Positions 31,480-41,442 of a DNA stretch of 64,000 nucleotides are shown here, in pieces (position 1 is the stretch's first letter; each line of letters starts with the position of its first letter). Both the position numbers and the translations under genes were made by a program. Below the pieces are notes generated by a model. That model did no database searches. It saw only the letters and a program-made list of their open reading frames with translations, and was not told the DNA's origin. Source of the stretch: Alistipes sp. (GTDB lineage: Bacteria > Bacteroidota > Bacteroidia > Bacteroidales > Rikenellaceae); assembly GCA_029059935.1 (NCBI GenBank), contig JAIDUZ010000069.1, forward strand, positions 1 to 64,000, in the 5' to 3' direction.

Positions 31480-33180
31480 TTATTGTATTTTCGATTCGAC
31501 AAGAGCCAAAATCTCCTTTTCGAGGCGTTCGGCCTCGGCCGCCAGCGTTTCGGCTTCGGCGACAAGGGCGTCGGCCACAGCACGGTCTTTCAGCCCGGCA
31601 GCGTTGATTTTGACATTGAGACAAGCCCCCAGCACCGCACTGCGCGCCGCCAAAGCGCCCACTCCGGCGTCGGAGACCGAGTTGGGATTGCCTTCGGCGG
31701 CCATGGCCCGCACGATGTCGAAAACCTTCGACGCGGCCTTCATCGTGCGCAGCGGCACCTGCGTGGCATAGAGCGTCGCGGCCTGCAGGGCTTCGCTGCG
31801 CGCCGCCTTCTCCTCGTCGGTGGACTTGGGCATGGCGAAAACGGCCATGATGCGGTTGAAGGCCGCCGTGTCTTCGTCGACCAGGTGCAGCAGTTCGGAG
31901 AGGAGGGCCTGCCCCTTGTCGGCCCAGTCGGAGAACTCCTCCCAACGGTCGTCCCAGCCGGCCTTGTGGGCCGAGAGGTTGGCCACCATCGTGCCGAGCG
32001 CCGCACCCAGGGCTCCCATGTAAGCCGAAATCGAGCCGCCGCCCGGAGCCGGCGATTCGATCGCCGTTTCGGCGGCGAACGCCTTGCAGGTCATGTCGAT
32101 AAGCCGCTTGTCCGCAACCTCCGCATCCAACAGATATTCTATCACCTTCTCCTCGGGCACGAACGGTTTCAGATCGTCCAGCCCCATCGACTTGACGGCC
32201 ATGCGGACAATCTCCTCTTCGGCGATGCCGGTCGAACGCTGCTGCTTGCGCAAGAAATATTTGCCGGCTTCGACCAGCGCCCGCTTGGGCACCAGACCGA
32301 CGATTTCGGTGCCCGTCACGCGTACGCCGCGGGCATCGGCCTTGCGGCACACCTCGTCGAAAGCGACATGCAGGGGTGTGACGGCAATGTCGGTGATGTT
32401 CATCGAGACCTGCGCGATGCCGTACTCCTCGATGAACCAGCCGATGGCCTTGGTCGCCTTGAGCGTGCCGGGCCGCATGACGGGATTGCCGTCGGCATCC
32501 TTCACGATTTTGCCCGTGATGGGATTGCCCTCGCGGACGGGACGTCCCTTCTCGCGCACGTCGAATGCAATGGCGTTGGCGCGGCGCGTGGAGGTGGTAT
32601 TGAGGTTGAAATTGACGGCTATCAGAAAATCGCGCGCTCCGACCGTCGTGGCACCCGTGCGGGCCACCCCGTCGTCGTAGGGCCGGGCCCCGAAATCGGG
32701 TGCCGACTCCGCATGCGCCAGCTTCTCGGGCAGCGCCTCGTATTCGCCGGCCCGGCAGACGGCCAGGTTCTTGCGCTCGGGCCGGAAAGCGGCGGCCTCG
32801 TAGCAATAGGTCGGAATGCGCAGCTCCTCGGCGATGCGTTTGGCCAGGTCGCGCGACAGGGCGGCGCACTCCTCCAGCGTGATGCCCGATATGGGAATCA
32901 GCGGCAGCACGTCGGTGGCTCCCATGCGCGGATGGGCCCCCTTGTGCTTGCGCATGTCGATGAGTTCGGCGGCGCGCTTCACCCCCTGGAAAGCGGCTTC
33001 GACGACCGCTTCGGGGCTGCCGACGAACGTGACGACCGTGCGGTTGGTGGCTTCGCCGGGGTCTACGTCGAGCAGCCGGACGCCGCCCGAACGCTCGATG
33101 GCCGCAGTGATCTGCCCGATTACCTCCCGGTCGCGTCCCTCGCTGAAATTGGGGACGCACTCTACGATTCTCTGTTCCAT
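31480..33180 (-). CDS. ftcD: bifunctional glutamate formimidoyltransferase / formimidoyltetrahydrofolate cyclodeaminase
   Basis: MEQRIVECVPNFSEGRD N-terminal domain; C-terminal SPAPGGGSISAYMGALGAALGTMVANLS cyclodeaminase domain. Confidence 0.93.
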   Translation of the reverse strand: MEQRIVECVPNFSEGRDREVIGQITAAIERSGGVRLLDVDPGEATNRTVVTFVGSPEAVVEAAFQGVKRAAELIDMRKHKGAHPRMGATDVLPLIPISGITLEECAALSRDLAKRIAEELRIPTYCYEAAAFRPERKNLAVCRAGEYEALPEKLAHAESAPDFGARPYDDGVARTGATTVGARDFLIAVNFNLNTTSTRRANAIAFDVREKGRPVREGNPITGKIVKDADGNPVMRPGTLKATKAIGWFIEEYGIAQVSMNITDIAVTPLHVAFDEVCRKADARGVRVTGTEIVGLVPKRALVEAGKYFLRKQQRSTGIAEEEIVRMAVKSMGLDDLKPFVPEEKVIEYLLDAEVADKRLIDMTCKAFAAETAIESPAPGGGSISAYMGALGAALGTMVANLSAHKAGWDDRWEEFSDWADKGQALLSELLHLVDEDTAAFNRIMAVFAMPKSTDEEKAARSEALQAATLYATQVPLRTMKAASKVFDIVRAMAAEGNPNSVSDAGVGALAARSAVLGACLNVKINAAGLKDRAVADALVAEAETLAAEAERLEKEILALVESKIQ

Positions 33181-33470
33181 GATATGTTGTTTTCGGATTT
33201 TTCCAATGCTGCAATCCGCCGTACAATCGGGACGGAAACGGCCCGTGCCCGACTCGCCGCATCCCGACCAACTCCTCCCGTCGAAACCGGAAACAGGTCG
33301 GAAACAGCAAGACATACGGACGAAGTCAAATATACGGATTTTTCGGCAGACGGACAACAAATCGTTAGAAAAATAACAGCAGGTCCGGCGGACAGCGCGG
33401 AATGCGGCTCTTCGAAACCCGAAAATATTCGCAGGCTGCACCCGGAGTGGCAAGGGCCGCCCTACCCCAT

Positions 33471-33502
33471 AAAAAAGCCCGGAGCCTTATGGCCCCGGGC
33501 GG
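33471..33502 (-). terminator. intrinsic terminator of the downstream TonB receptor gene
   Basis: Minus strand GCCCGGGGCC-ataa-GGCTCCGGGC then TTTTTTA. Confidence 0.75.
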
Positions 33503-33540
33503 AATGCAGCCGGAAGCGGACGGAGCGTCCGCGCAAAAAC

Positions 33541-35544
33541 TCAGCGGCGGCCGATGGTCAGCACCACGCCGCCCGTAATCCACGCACCGGGCAGCGGAAT
33601 GCCGCCCATGTCGCAGTAACGGGTGTCGGTGATGTTCATGCCGTCGACATAGAGCCGGCAGATGCCCTTCTCCCAGGCCAGCCGCGCGTCGAGCAGAAAA
33701 TAGGGCTTGAAATCGCGCGTTTCGGTCACCGAGGCATCGCCGGGTACGGGATAGTGGGTATAGCTGCCGTTGCGGTCGGCGACGGAGGCCGTGAGCGCCA
33801 GCGACATGCGGCGCAGGAAACGCACCTCGACGGCCAGCGCCGCCTTGTGGCGCAGAAAATCCATGGCGCTCTTGGCAATAAGGTCGGAACTGCGGTCCGT
33901 CGTAATCCAGGCATAGGACAAGGTCGCCCGGCGCAGGAAGCCCTCGGACGAGACATAGCCGCCCGACAATTCGACGCCGTAGGTGTCCAGTGCGCTCGTC
34001 TGCTCGGAATGCCACTTGCCGCGCCACTCGGCCACGGGGTCGTCGTCGGGGTGCCACACCCAGTCGATGATGTCGCGTCCGGCGCGGTAGTAGCCCATCG
34101 CCGAAGCGGTCCAATGTCCCCGGGCATACTCGGCACCCGCGCGGACCGTAACGGCCTTTTCGGGCACGAGGTCCAGGTTGTTGACCTGTGCGGGCGACGA
34201 ATAGTAGAGGTCGGTGAAGGTCGGCAGACGCATCGACTGCGAAGCTCCGACGCTCAGGTGCAACCCCTCGGCAGGAGCATAGCCTCCGGCCACGCTCCAC
34301 AGTGCAGCTTGCCCGTAGGGCGTGATGCTCGCGCCGACCGATGCGGCCGCATCGAAGCGCCGCCACTGCTTGGCGTGCCGCAGGTAGACGTTGCCGGTAT
34401 GGCGCGACTCGCCGCGGAGATAGTCGCCGCGGGGCGTTGCGAGCGCCTCGCCCAGATTGGTGCTGTAGATGTGGTTATACGCATAGTCGCCGCCCAGCGT
34501 CGTGGTGCCGCCGGCCCAGTCGCAGTCGGCCCACACCTTGGCTCCGACGTTGTCGGTGTTGTGGCGGTTCATGGCCGTGCCGCGCGTCCAGTCGTAGCGG
34601 TCGAAGTTCTTGCGGTAGCTGACGGAGGCGCCGAACGAGAAGCGCCCTGCGGAGCGCAGCCATCTGAGCGACGCCAGAGCCGTGGAGGTACGCTCCCACT
34701 GCTCGGGGTTGTAGGCGGCATAGAACCCGTTCGACCCGAAAGCGCGAATCTGATACCCGGCCTGGAAGTCGAAAAATCCGGCCCGCGACGTCTCGCAGGT
34801 CGCCCGCGCGAATGCGTTGAGCGTCTCGAAATCGGTGTTGTGGCGATAACCGTCGCTGCGCCGGTAGGAGACGGCGCCCTGCGCCGTGAGCCCTCCGGAC
34901 GATGCGGCACCCGAAAGATTGGCGTAACCGTAGCCGTATTGTCCGCCCGAGCCCTCGAAACGCAGATATTCGGGCATGAGGGGTGCCGTGCGGATATTGA
35001 CGGCTCCGGCATAGGCCCCGACGCCGGGGATACCCTCCAGCAATTCGACGCCCGAAACAATGTCGAGGTCGACGGGCAGCGAGTGGGACTGGTGTCCGGT
35101 GCGGGCATCGGTGAAGTCGATGCCGTTGAGAAGGACCATGGTCTGGTCGAAAGAGCCTCCGCGGACGGAGATGTCGGCCTGCGTGCCCTTGCCCCCGCGT
35201 TCGCGGATGTCGACCGAAGGAGCGGTGCGCAGCGCCGATTCGAGCGTCTGATAGGGCGCCGCGGCCTGTGCTTTCCGGTCGAAAAGCGGGGTTTGCGACT
35301 GGGCGCTGCGCACCGGAACGGGAAGAGTTCCCGAAATGCCGACCTCCCGGATCCGCAGTTCCCGAAGAACCGCGGTCGTGTCGGCGTCCTGTGCGGATGC
35401 GCCTTGCGTCGCGAGCAGCAGAATAGACATCCCCACCGAGAGCACTCCGATTCTTACATGACGGCGCAGACTCGCGAAGACCGCCCAGCCTCCGCGACTC
35501 CACCGCCGCCAGCAGAGAGCCTGCTTCGGAAGAGATTTTTCCAT
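33541..35544 (-). CDS. TonB-dependent receptor
   Basis: Signal peptide; plug APSVDIRERGGKGTQADISVRGGSFDQTMVLLNGIDFTDARTGHQSHSLPVDLDIVSGVELLEG. Confidence 0.9.
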   Translation of the reverse strand: MEKSLPKQALCWRRWSRGGWAVFASLRRHVRIGVLSVGMSILLLATQGASAQDADTTAVLRELRIREVGISGTLPVPVRSAQSQTPLFDRKAQAAAPYQTLESALRTAPSVDIRERGGKGTQADISVRGGSFDQTMVLLNGIDFTDARTGHQSHSLPVDLDIVSGVELLEGIPGVGAYAGAVNIRTAPLMPEYLRFEGSGGQYGYGYANLSGAASSGGLTAQGAVSYRRSDGYRHNTDFETLNAFARATCETSRAGFFDFQAGYQIRAFGSNGFYAAYNPEQWERTSTALASLRWLRSAGRFSFGASVSYRKNFDRYDWTRGTAMNRHNTDNVGAKVWADCDWAGGTTTLGGDYAYNHIYSTNLGEALATPRGDYLRGESRHTGNVYLRHAKQWRRFDAAASVGASITPYGQAALWSVAGGYAPAEGLHLSVGASQSMRLPTFTDLYYSSPAQVNNLDLVPEKAVTVRAGAEYARGHWTASAMGYYRAGRDIIDWVWHPDDDPVAEWRGKWHSEQTSALDTYGVELSGGYVSSEGFLRRATLSYAWITTDRSSDLIAKSAMDFLRHKAALAVEVRFLRRMSLALTASVADRNGSYTHYPVPGDASVTETRDFKPYFLLDARLAWEKGICRLYVDGMNITDTRYCDMGGIPLPGAWITGGVVLTIGRR

Positions 35545-35617
35545 TTGCTTGAAATTTGAATTTGAGTTGATTATGCGGCCTTGCCCGAAGCATTGCATCA
35601 ACTCCGGAGAAAGGCCG

Positions 35618-35670
35618 AAAAACGGCGGTCGGGAAGGCGTCCGGCTGCAAGCCTCCGTCCCGCACCGCCG
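35618..35670 (-). terminator. terminator or leader attenuator upstream of the TonB receptor
   Basis: Minus strand GGCGGTGCGGGA...TCCCGACCGCC followed by GTTTTTC, 75-125 nt before the receptor start and ~155 nt past the upstream stop. Confidence 0.5.
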
Positions 35671-35824
35671 AGAAGAAATCAGATTGGTTCCGCGAGCCCC
35701 GGCTTTTGCCGGCCACACCGGCGAAAGTCGAAATTCACGGCTGCCGACCGCGGAGAGCCAGTGCGCAATGTCCGACAGATAAATATTCTGTATGCAAGCA
35801 ATTTACGCACGACCGCCGGCAGTG

Positions 35825-37117
35825 TTACTTGAAGAGCTCTTCGACCTTGGCGACCACCTCGTCGACCGACGGTTCGAGCGGGAAAACAAGGCTCGGTTTA
35901 AGATACCACAATTCCTTGCCCTCCTTGAAGAGTCCTTCGCCGCCGCCCGTGATGTTGAGCATGACGGTGGCATCTTTCTCCACCTTGCCGTCGGCCACAG
36001 CCTTGATGAGCGACGCCGTAGCGACCGCAGCAGCGGAATAGATGTCGACGCCTTCCAGCTCCTTGAAGAGCTTGGCGGCCTTGCGGGCCTGGGCGTTGGT
36101 GGCAACGAAGACATCGCCGCCCGTGGCTTTCAAGGCATCGTAAAGCCCCCCGGCCAATCCGTAGGGAGGGCGCCGGTTGGACAGGACCTTGGCATCGATG
36201 ATTTCGGCATCGCGGCGCGCCTTGTCGTCGTCGTAAGGCAGCATCTGCCGCGAATCGGCCCGCCAGGCGTCGTACATGGGAACGAACGGCGCATTCTGCG
36301 AAACCATCAGCTTCATGGTGTTCGAGCCGAAGCGGCCGTCCTCGATCAGACGCATGTTGGCTTCCCAGGCGGCAATGGCCCCCGTACCGGAACCCACAGC
36401 CTGAAAATAGTAGTCCGGAATGCGGCCGATGGTCGTCACGGCCGAAAGCACCGTGGTGGCCATGCCGTCGCGGCGGGCGATGTTCTTGGCGCCGCCCTCG
36501 GCATAGAAGCCGTTCGCTTTGAGGGCGAGGTTGGAGAGGTGGATGGCATCGAAATAATCGCCGCCCTTCTCGCAGCTGATGAGCTTGACGCAGGGATTCA
36601 GCGGCTCGGCGAACCACAGCGCATCGATATTGTCATGAGGTACGGCCAACAACAACTTGATGTTGTTGTCGGAGCAAACTTTGGCGAAAGCGCGGGCCGT
36701 ATTGCCGGCCGAAGCGACGACCAGCACGCGGTTCTCGTTCTCGGCAGCACGGGCGCAGACCGAATAGGCCTCGGTCTCCTTGAACGAGCAGGTGGTCATC
36801 GCAGCGCCGACGGCCGGATAGTAGCCGTTGAAAGTAATCCAGAGGTTTTCGAGCCCCAGATGCGCGCCCAGCCCCTTGCTTTTGAAAGTGACCGGCGCCG
36901 ACGAGCCTTTGAGCATGCGCTTCACAGGAAGCCAGTCGGCGAATTTGTAAAGACCGAATTTGTCGGGGCGGACTTCCAGCTGCTTCTTGGCATACCTGGC
37001 ACGCACGAGCGAGGGCGACTTGCAGGCGCGGTCTTCCAGCACCCAGCCCTCGTCCTCGAATTCCCGCCCGGATGCGACGCATTCGAGCGTATAGGAGGTG
37101 GGAGTGAACTTTTCCAT
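35825..37117 (-). CDS. threonine-synthase-fold PLP enzyme, probable cysteate synthase
   Basis: SKGLGAHLGLENLWITFNGYYP...CSFKETEAYSV...VASAGNTARAFAKV...GGAKNIARRDGMATTVL...YYFQAVGSGTGAIAAWEANMRLIEDGRFG closely resembles what I recall of archaeal cysteate synthase; threonine synthase not excluded. Confidence 0.65.
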   Translation of the reverse strand: MEKFTPTSYTLECVASGREFEDEGWVLEDRACKSPSLVRARYAKKQLEVRPDKFGLYKFADWLPVKRMLKGSSAPVTFKSKGLGAHLGLENLWITFNGYYPAVGAAMTTCSFKETEAYSVCARAAENENRVLVVASAGNTARAFAKVCSDNNIKLLLAVPHDNIDALWFAEPLNPCVKLISCEKGGDYFDAIHLSNLALKANGFYAEGGAKNIARRDGMATTVLSAVTTIGRIPDYYFQAVGSGTGAIAAWEANMRLIEDGRFGSNTMKLMVSQNAPFVPMYDAWRADSRQMLPYDDDKARRDAEIIDAKVLSNRRPPYGLAGGLYDALKATGGDVFVATNAQARKAAKLFKELEGVDIYSAAAVATASLIKAVADGKVEKDATVMLNITGGGEGLFKEGKELWYLKPSLVFPLEPSVDEVVAKVEELFK

Positions 37118-37153
37118 CTATTTCTGAAAGTTTGGTTTGTAGATACGGATTTT

Positions 37154-38284
37154 TCAGGACATGCGGTTCTTGAAGTCCTCGTAGCCGAACGCGCGGACCG
37201 TGTCGACGCGGCCGTCGCGCCGGACGATGACGATCGAGGGATGATGCACGCCGTTGAACATCGTGGTCTTGACCATGGTGTAGTGGATCATGTCTTCGAA
37301 AACGATGCGGTCGCCCGGTTTCGGGTCGCGGTCGAACGCCCAGTCGCCGCAGAAGTCGCCGGCCAGGCAGCTGGCGCCGCCCATGCGCCACCGTTTTTCG
37401 CCGTCGGCCGGTTCGTGCGCACCGACGATAGCGGGTTTGTAGGGCATTTCGAGACAATCGGGCATGTGGCAGGCGAACGACACGTCGAGCATGGCGGTGT
37501 TGACCCCGCCGTTGGCAACGATATCCTCGACGGTCGCAACCAAATAACCGGTCCGCCACGTAAAGGCGCTGCCCGGTTCGAGAATAAGCCTCAGCCGGGG
37601 ATGGCGCGCCTTGAAATCTTTCAGTATGCGAATCAACTCATCGCAATCGTAGTCGGCATGGGTCATCAGATGGCCGCCGCCCATATTGAGCCATTTTATC
37701 TGCGGAAGCAGGTGGCCGAAACGCTTCTCCACGGCATCGAGCGCCTTTCGCAGCTGTTCGGGCCGCGATTCGCACAGCACATGGAAATGCAGCCCCTCCA
37801 CTCCGGCGGGAAGTTCGGTCAGCTGCTCGGGCACGATGCCCAGACGCGAACCGGCAACGCAGGGATTGTAGAGGTCGGTCTCGACCGGCGAATAACCGGG
37901 ATTGATACGCAGACCGCAAGAGATGCCGTTGATAAGCGCCCGCTGTCCGAAGCGTTCGAACTGTGCGACGGAATTGAACGTGATATGGTCGCTGCAACGC
38001 ATGATTTCGTCGAAATCGCGGTCGCTGTAAACGGGGGCGTAGGTGTGGGCCGGGCGGCCGAACTCCTCCAAGACGAGCCGGGCCTCGGCGGCCGAAGAGG
38101 CCGTAGCACCGTCGGAATGCTGCGCCAGCTCGGGAAAGATGCTCCACATGGCGCACGCTTTGAGCGCCACGATGATCTCGGCACCCGACTCGCGGCGCAC
38201 GCGGTCGATGATGGCGAGGTTGCGGTCGAGCAAGGTTTCATCGAGCACGTAACACGGTGCGGGCAACTTGGCGAAGTCGATCAT
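37154..38284 (-). CDS. nspC: carboxynorspermidine/carboxyspermidine decarboxylase
   Basis: PAPCYVLDETLLDRNL, ALKACAMWSIFP, CGLRINPGYSPVETDLYNPC, WLNMGGGHLMT. Confidence 0.92.
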   Translation of the reverse strand: MIDFAKLPAPCYVLDETLLDRNLAIIDRVRRESGAEIIVALKACAMWSIFPELAQHSDGATASSAAEARLVLEEFGRPAHTYAPVYSDRDFDEIMRCSDHITFNSVAQFERFGQRALINGISCGLRINPGYSPVETDLYNPCVAGSRLGIVPEQLTELPAGVEGLHFHVLCESRPEQLRKALDAVEKRFGHLLPQIKWLNMGGGHLMTHADYDCDELIRILKDFKARHPRLRLILEPGSAFTWRTGYLVATVEDIVANGGVNTAMLDVSFACHMPDCLEMPYKPAIVGAHEPADGEKRWRMGGASCLAGDFCGDWAFDRDPKPGDRIVFEDMIHYTMVKTTMFNGVHHPSIVIVRRDGRVDTVRAFGYEDFKNRMS

Positions 38285-38540
38285 GCTGTCTTTCTGATTT
38301 TGCGAAAAGTCATGCAAAATTAACAAAAACAGCGACAAAAACGACTCTCCGGAGAGAAAAACGCCGGAAAATAAGTCTTTATACCTATCCTTGGACCGGG
38401 CTCCGAAAAGAAATACGGCTCCGTCCCAGGAACCGGCATCGGTCATACCGGAAGCATACCGTCCACGCCCGCATCCGGATTGCAGGGTCCGCGTTTCCAA
38501 ACAGCAACAGCTATTTTGCCCGGCCCCGCAGCAACAAAAA

Positions 38541-38569
38541 CGGCCCGCGGAATTTCCGCGGGCCGCAAC
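38541..38569 (-). terminator. intrinsic terminator
   Basis: CGGCCCGCGG-aaatt-CCGCGGGCCG then TTTTTG on the minus strand. Confidence 0.75.
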
Positions 38570-38586
38570 TCTGCCGACAAAAGGCC

Positions 38587-39777
38587 TCAGACCTCGATGT
38601 CGACGTCGAACAACTCGTGCCAAGGCAGACCCTGAGGTCCGAGTTCGGCGAGGAACGGATCGGGGTCGAACTCCTCGACGTTGAAGACGCCGGCGCCGCG
38701 CCACAACCCCTTGGCCCACATCGAAGCACCCAGTGCCGCAGGTACGCCGGTCGTGAAGCTGACGGCCTGCGTGCCGGTTTCCTTGAATGCGGCCTCGTGG
38801 TCGCAGTTGTTATAGATATAGTAGGTGCGCTCCTTACCGTCCTTGACGCCGCGGATACGGCAGCCGATGGAAGTCTGACCATGATAGTTGGCACCCAACG
38901 ACTTGGGATCGGGCAACACGGCCTTGAGGAACTGAATGGGGACGATTTCGACACCGTTGTAGATGATGGGGTCGATGCGCGCCATGCCGATGTTCTGAAT
39001 GACGCGCAGGTGCGTGAGGTACTCCTGTCCGAACGTCATCCAGAAGCGGGCCCGCTTGATGGTGGGATAGTTCTTGACGAGCGACTCCAGCTCCTCGTGA
39101 TAGATGACGTAGGATTCGCGCTCGCCGATGCCGGGATAATTCAGCGGACGATGGATTTCGTGGGGCTCGGTGACCACCCACTTGCCGTTTTCGTAGTAAC
39201 GGCCCTTCTGCGTCACCTCGCGGATGTTGATTTCGGGGTTGAAGTTGGTGGCGAAAGCCATGCCGTGGTTGCCGGCGTTGCAGTCGACGATGTCGAGGTA
39301 GTGGATTTCATCGAAATGGTGCTTGGCGGCATAGGCGGTGAAGATGGCCGTAACGCCCGGGTCGAAGCCGCAGCCGAGGATGGCCGTGAGACCGGCGGCC
39401 TTGAAACGGTCCTGGTAGGCCCACTGCCACGAATATTCGAAATGCGCCTCGTCCTTGGGCTCGTAGTTGGCCGTATCGAGGTAGTTGCAGCCGCATTCGA
39501 GGCAGGCATCCATGATGGTGAGGTCCTGGTACGGCAGAGCGACATTGACGACGATGTCGGGCTTGAACGCACGGAACAACTCGCACAGCTCGGGCACGCT
39601 GTCGGCATCGACCTGCGCCGTTCGGACCCGGTTGCCGCCGATGGCCGCCGCAACGGCGTCGCACTTGGACTTGGTACGGCTGGCGAGCATCACCTCCGAG
39701 AAAACGGGATTGGCGGCGATCTTCTGCGTGACGACCGTACCGACACCGCCCGCACCGATGATTAGGGCTTTACACAT
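38587..39777 (-). CDS. saccharopine dehydrogenase family protein (carboxyspermidine synthase)
   Basis: MCKALIIGAGGVGTVVTQKIA, ILGCGFDPGVTAIFTAYAAKHHF; next to nspC. Confidence 0.9.
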   Translation of the reverse strand: MCKALIIGAGGVGTVVTQKIAANPVFSEVMLASRTKSKCDAVAAAIGGNRVRTAQVDADSVPELCELFRAFKPDIVVNVALPYQDLTIMDACLECGCNYLDTANYEPKDEAHFEYSWQWAYQDRFKAAGLTAILGCGFDPGVTAIFTAYAAKHHFDEIHYLDIVDCNAGNHGMAFATNFNPEINIREVTQKGRYYENGKWVVTEPHEIHRPLNYPGIGERESYVIYHEELESLVKNYPTIKRARFWMTFGQEYLTHLRVIQNIGMARIDPIIYNGVEIVPIQFLKAVLPDPKSLGANYHGQTSIGCRIRGVKDGKERTYYIYNNCDHEAAFKETGTQAVSFTTGVPAALGASMWAKGLWRGAGVFNVEEFDPDPFLAELGPQGLPWHELFDVDIEV

Positions 39778-39904
39778 AGGAATATGTTTTTACTGTCAAA
39801 AAACGTTTGAACCCTACAAAAATATCGTTTTATTTTGGTAAAACAAAAATATTCTCTACATTTGCACCACCGAAAAGGAGCCCTGCTCCCGTTCGGCAGA
39901 CGGA

Positions 39905-39980
39905 GAATCCGTAGCTCAGCTGGTAGAGCACAACACTTTTAATGTTGGGGTCCTGGGTTCGAGCCCCAGCGGGTTCACCA
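39905..39980 (+). tRNA. tRNA-Lys (TTT), CCA encoded
   Basis: gaatccg/cgggttc acceptor stem, anticodon loop ctTTTaa, ggttcgagcc T-arm, ends acca. Confidence 0.95.
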
Positions 39981-40160
39981 AAATTCAAACCGTTCTCTTC
40001 GGAGAGCGGTTTTTCTGTTTCCATGAAGCGGATGCACGGGGCTCTTCACCTGCGGTTACCTCCTTGCCGAAACCCCGAACCGCCCTGCGAATACGCCCCG
40101 AACGAAACGGCCCAAACCTTCGAAACTCTCGAAACGAAAGCCGTTCACCTATTTCCGGGT

Positions 40161-40910
40161 CTATTCCTTCTCCTTTTTCTGCCGCTGCTGGCGCAGTTCG
40201 TCCATATATCCCGCCGTAATCACACCGGACGGCAGGGCGATGATTGCGACTCCGAACAACGATGACAGCATCGACACGACTCTTCCGACATCGGTAACGG
40301 GGCACAAATCGCCATAACCGACCGTAGTCAGCGTCACCGTCGACCAATAGAGCGCATCGAAGAACGAATGAAACGTCTCGGCCCCCGTCTCGGGATTCGT
40401 ATGCGGTTCGGCATTGAACATCACCAGCGCCGTGACAAAAATATAGAAAAGCGCAAGCATCAATACCGACAGCAAAACATGCCGCTCCTTATGGATGACC
40501 CTCATAAAAACGGCTATCTTGTCGGAATAACGGAAAAATTTAAGAACGCGCACAATCTTCATCAACCGGGTCAGACGCAGCAGCTTGAACTGGGAGCCTA
40601 TCAGATTCAGCCCTGGCAGAATCGACAGCAGGTCGATGACGGCCATGGGTGTGAACGGATAAATCAGAAACGAAAGCCGGCCTTTCCCCAGCCGTATGTC
40701 GGCGGTATACCACCGCCCTGCATAATCAAGGATGAATGCGGCAACGGTGCCCCCTTCAACAATCCGGAATATCGGATAATCGCTGACGAACATCAACGGA
40801 ACAATGCTCGCGACAATCATCGCAAGCATATACCAGTCGTAAATACGGCTCCACCCCATCCCCTCGCGGTCCCGGTCGACAATATCGGAAATCAGTTTGC
40901 GCAACTCCAT
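40161..40910 (-). CDS. voltage-gated-type potassium channel / ion transporter
   Basis: Selectivity filter TLTTVGYGDLCPVTDVGR; six TM helices. Confidence 0.9.
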   Translation of the reverse strand: MELRKLISDIVDRDREGMGWSRIYDWYMLAMIVASIVPLMFVSDYPIFRIVEGGTVAAFILDYAGRWYTADIRLGKGRLSFLIYPFTPMAVIDLLSILPGLNLIGSQFKLLRLTRLMKIVRVLKFFRYSDKIAVFMRVIHKERHVLLSVLMLALFYIFVTALVMFNAEPHTNPETGAETFHSFFDALYWSTVTLTTVGYGDLCPVTDVGRVVSMLSSLFGVAIIALPSGVITAGYMDELRQQRQKKEKE

Positions 40911-41026
40911 GATACGATGAATTTTGAAAAATATGTTATTAACGGAGCCGAGCACCCCCGGACGAATCCGGACCGGGTCCATTCGGACAGGTCGAGAAGC
41001 CGTTTTTGTCGCAAAAAACAGGATTC

Positions 41027-41437
41027 CTACTCCACGTCAACTTCGACGAAGAGTCGGAAGCGGCCGGCCGGTGCGAAACGCAGGTCCAAGGGTTTGAACT
41101 GCCAGCCGCGTTCGCCGCGCGAATCGAACGTGAGTTCAACGGCGCACATGGCACCCGGCGCGAAAGGTTCGGAGTCGAACGCCAGAGAAGTACACCCGCA
41201 CGTCCGTTCGTAGGAGACAATGACAAGAGGATGCGCCGTCCGGTTCTCGAACCACAGGCGCGAAACGGCCGTTTCGCCGGAGTGCAGACGCCCCAGTCGC
41301 AGGGTGTCGCGTCCGCCGCTTTCGAGCAGCGAATCGGTCAGTACAATGACGCGGCCCCCGGGCGCAACCGGCGCAGGCGAATGGCCGCACGCACCGCAAA
41401 GAACCGCCGCCAGCAGAAGAATCGCACTGCGAAACAT
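41027..41437 (-). CDS. DUF1573-like lipoprotein
   Basis: MFRSAILLLAAVLCGACG lipobox; FENRTAHPLVIVSYERTCGCTSLAFDSEPFAPGA. Confidence 0.75.
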   Translation of the reverse strand: MFRSAILLLAAVLCGACGHSPAPVAPGGRVIVLTDSLLESGGRDTLRLGRLHSGETAVSRLWFENRTAHPLVIVSYERTCGCTSLAFDSEPFAPGAMCAVELTFDSRGERGWQFKPLDLRFAPAGRFRLFVEVDVE

Positions 41438-41442
41438 GCCCG

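Noticed and set aside
31435-35559. 1374-aa + strand ORF
   Set aside because: Antisense to ftcD and the TonB receptor, which have clear family motifs; long antisense ORFs are expected at this GC content and codon bias.
35545-35824. Cobalamin riboswitch upstream of the TonB receptor
   Set aside because: Could not find the B12-box or other conserved core motifs by eye.
35792-38323. 843-aa + strand ORF
   Set aside because: Antisense to the PLP enzyme and nspC; no recognisable motifs.
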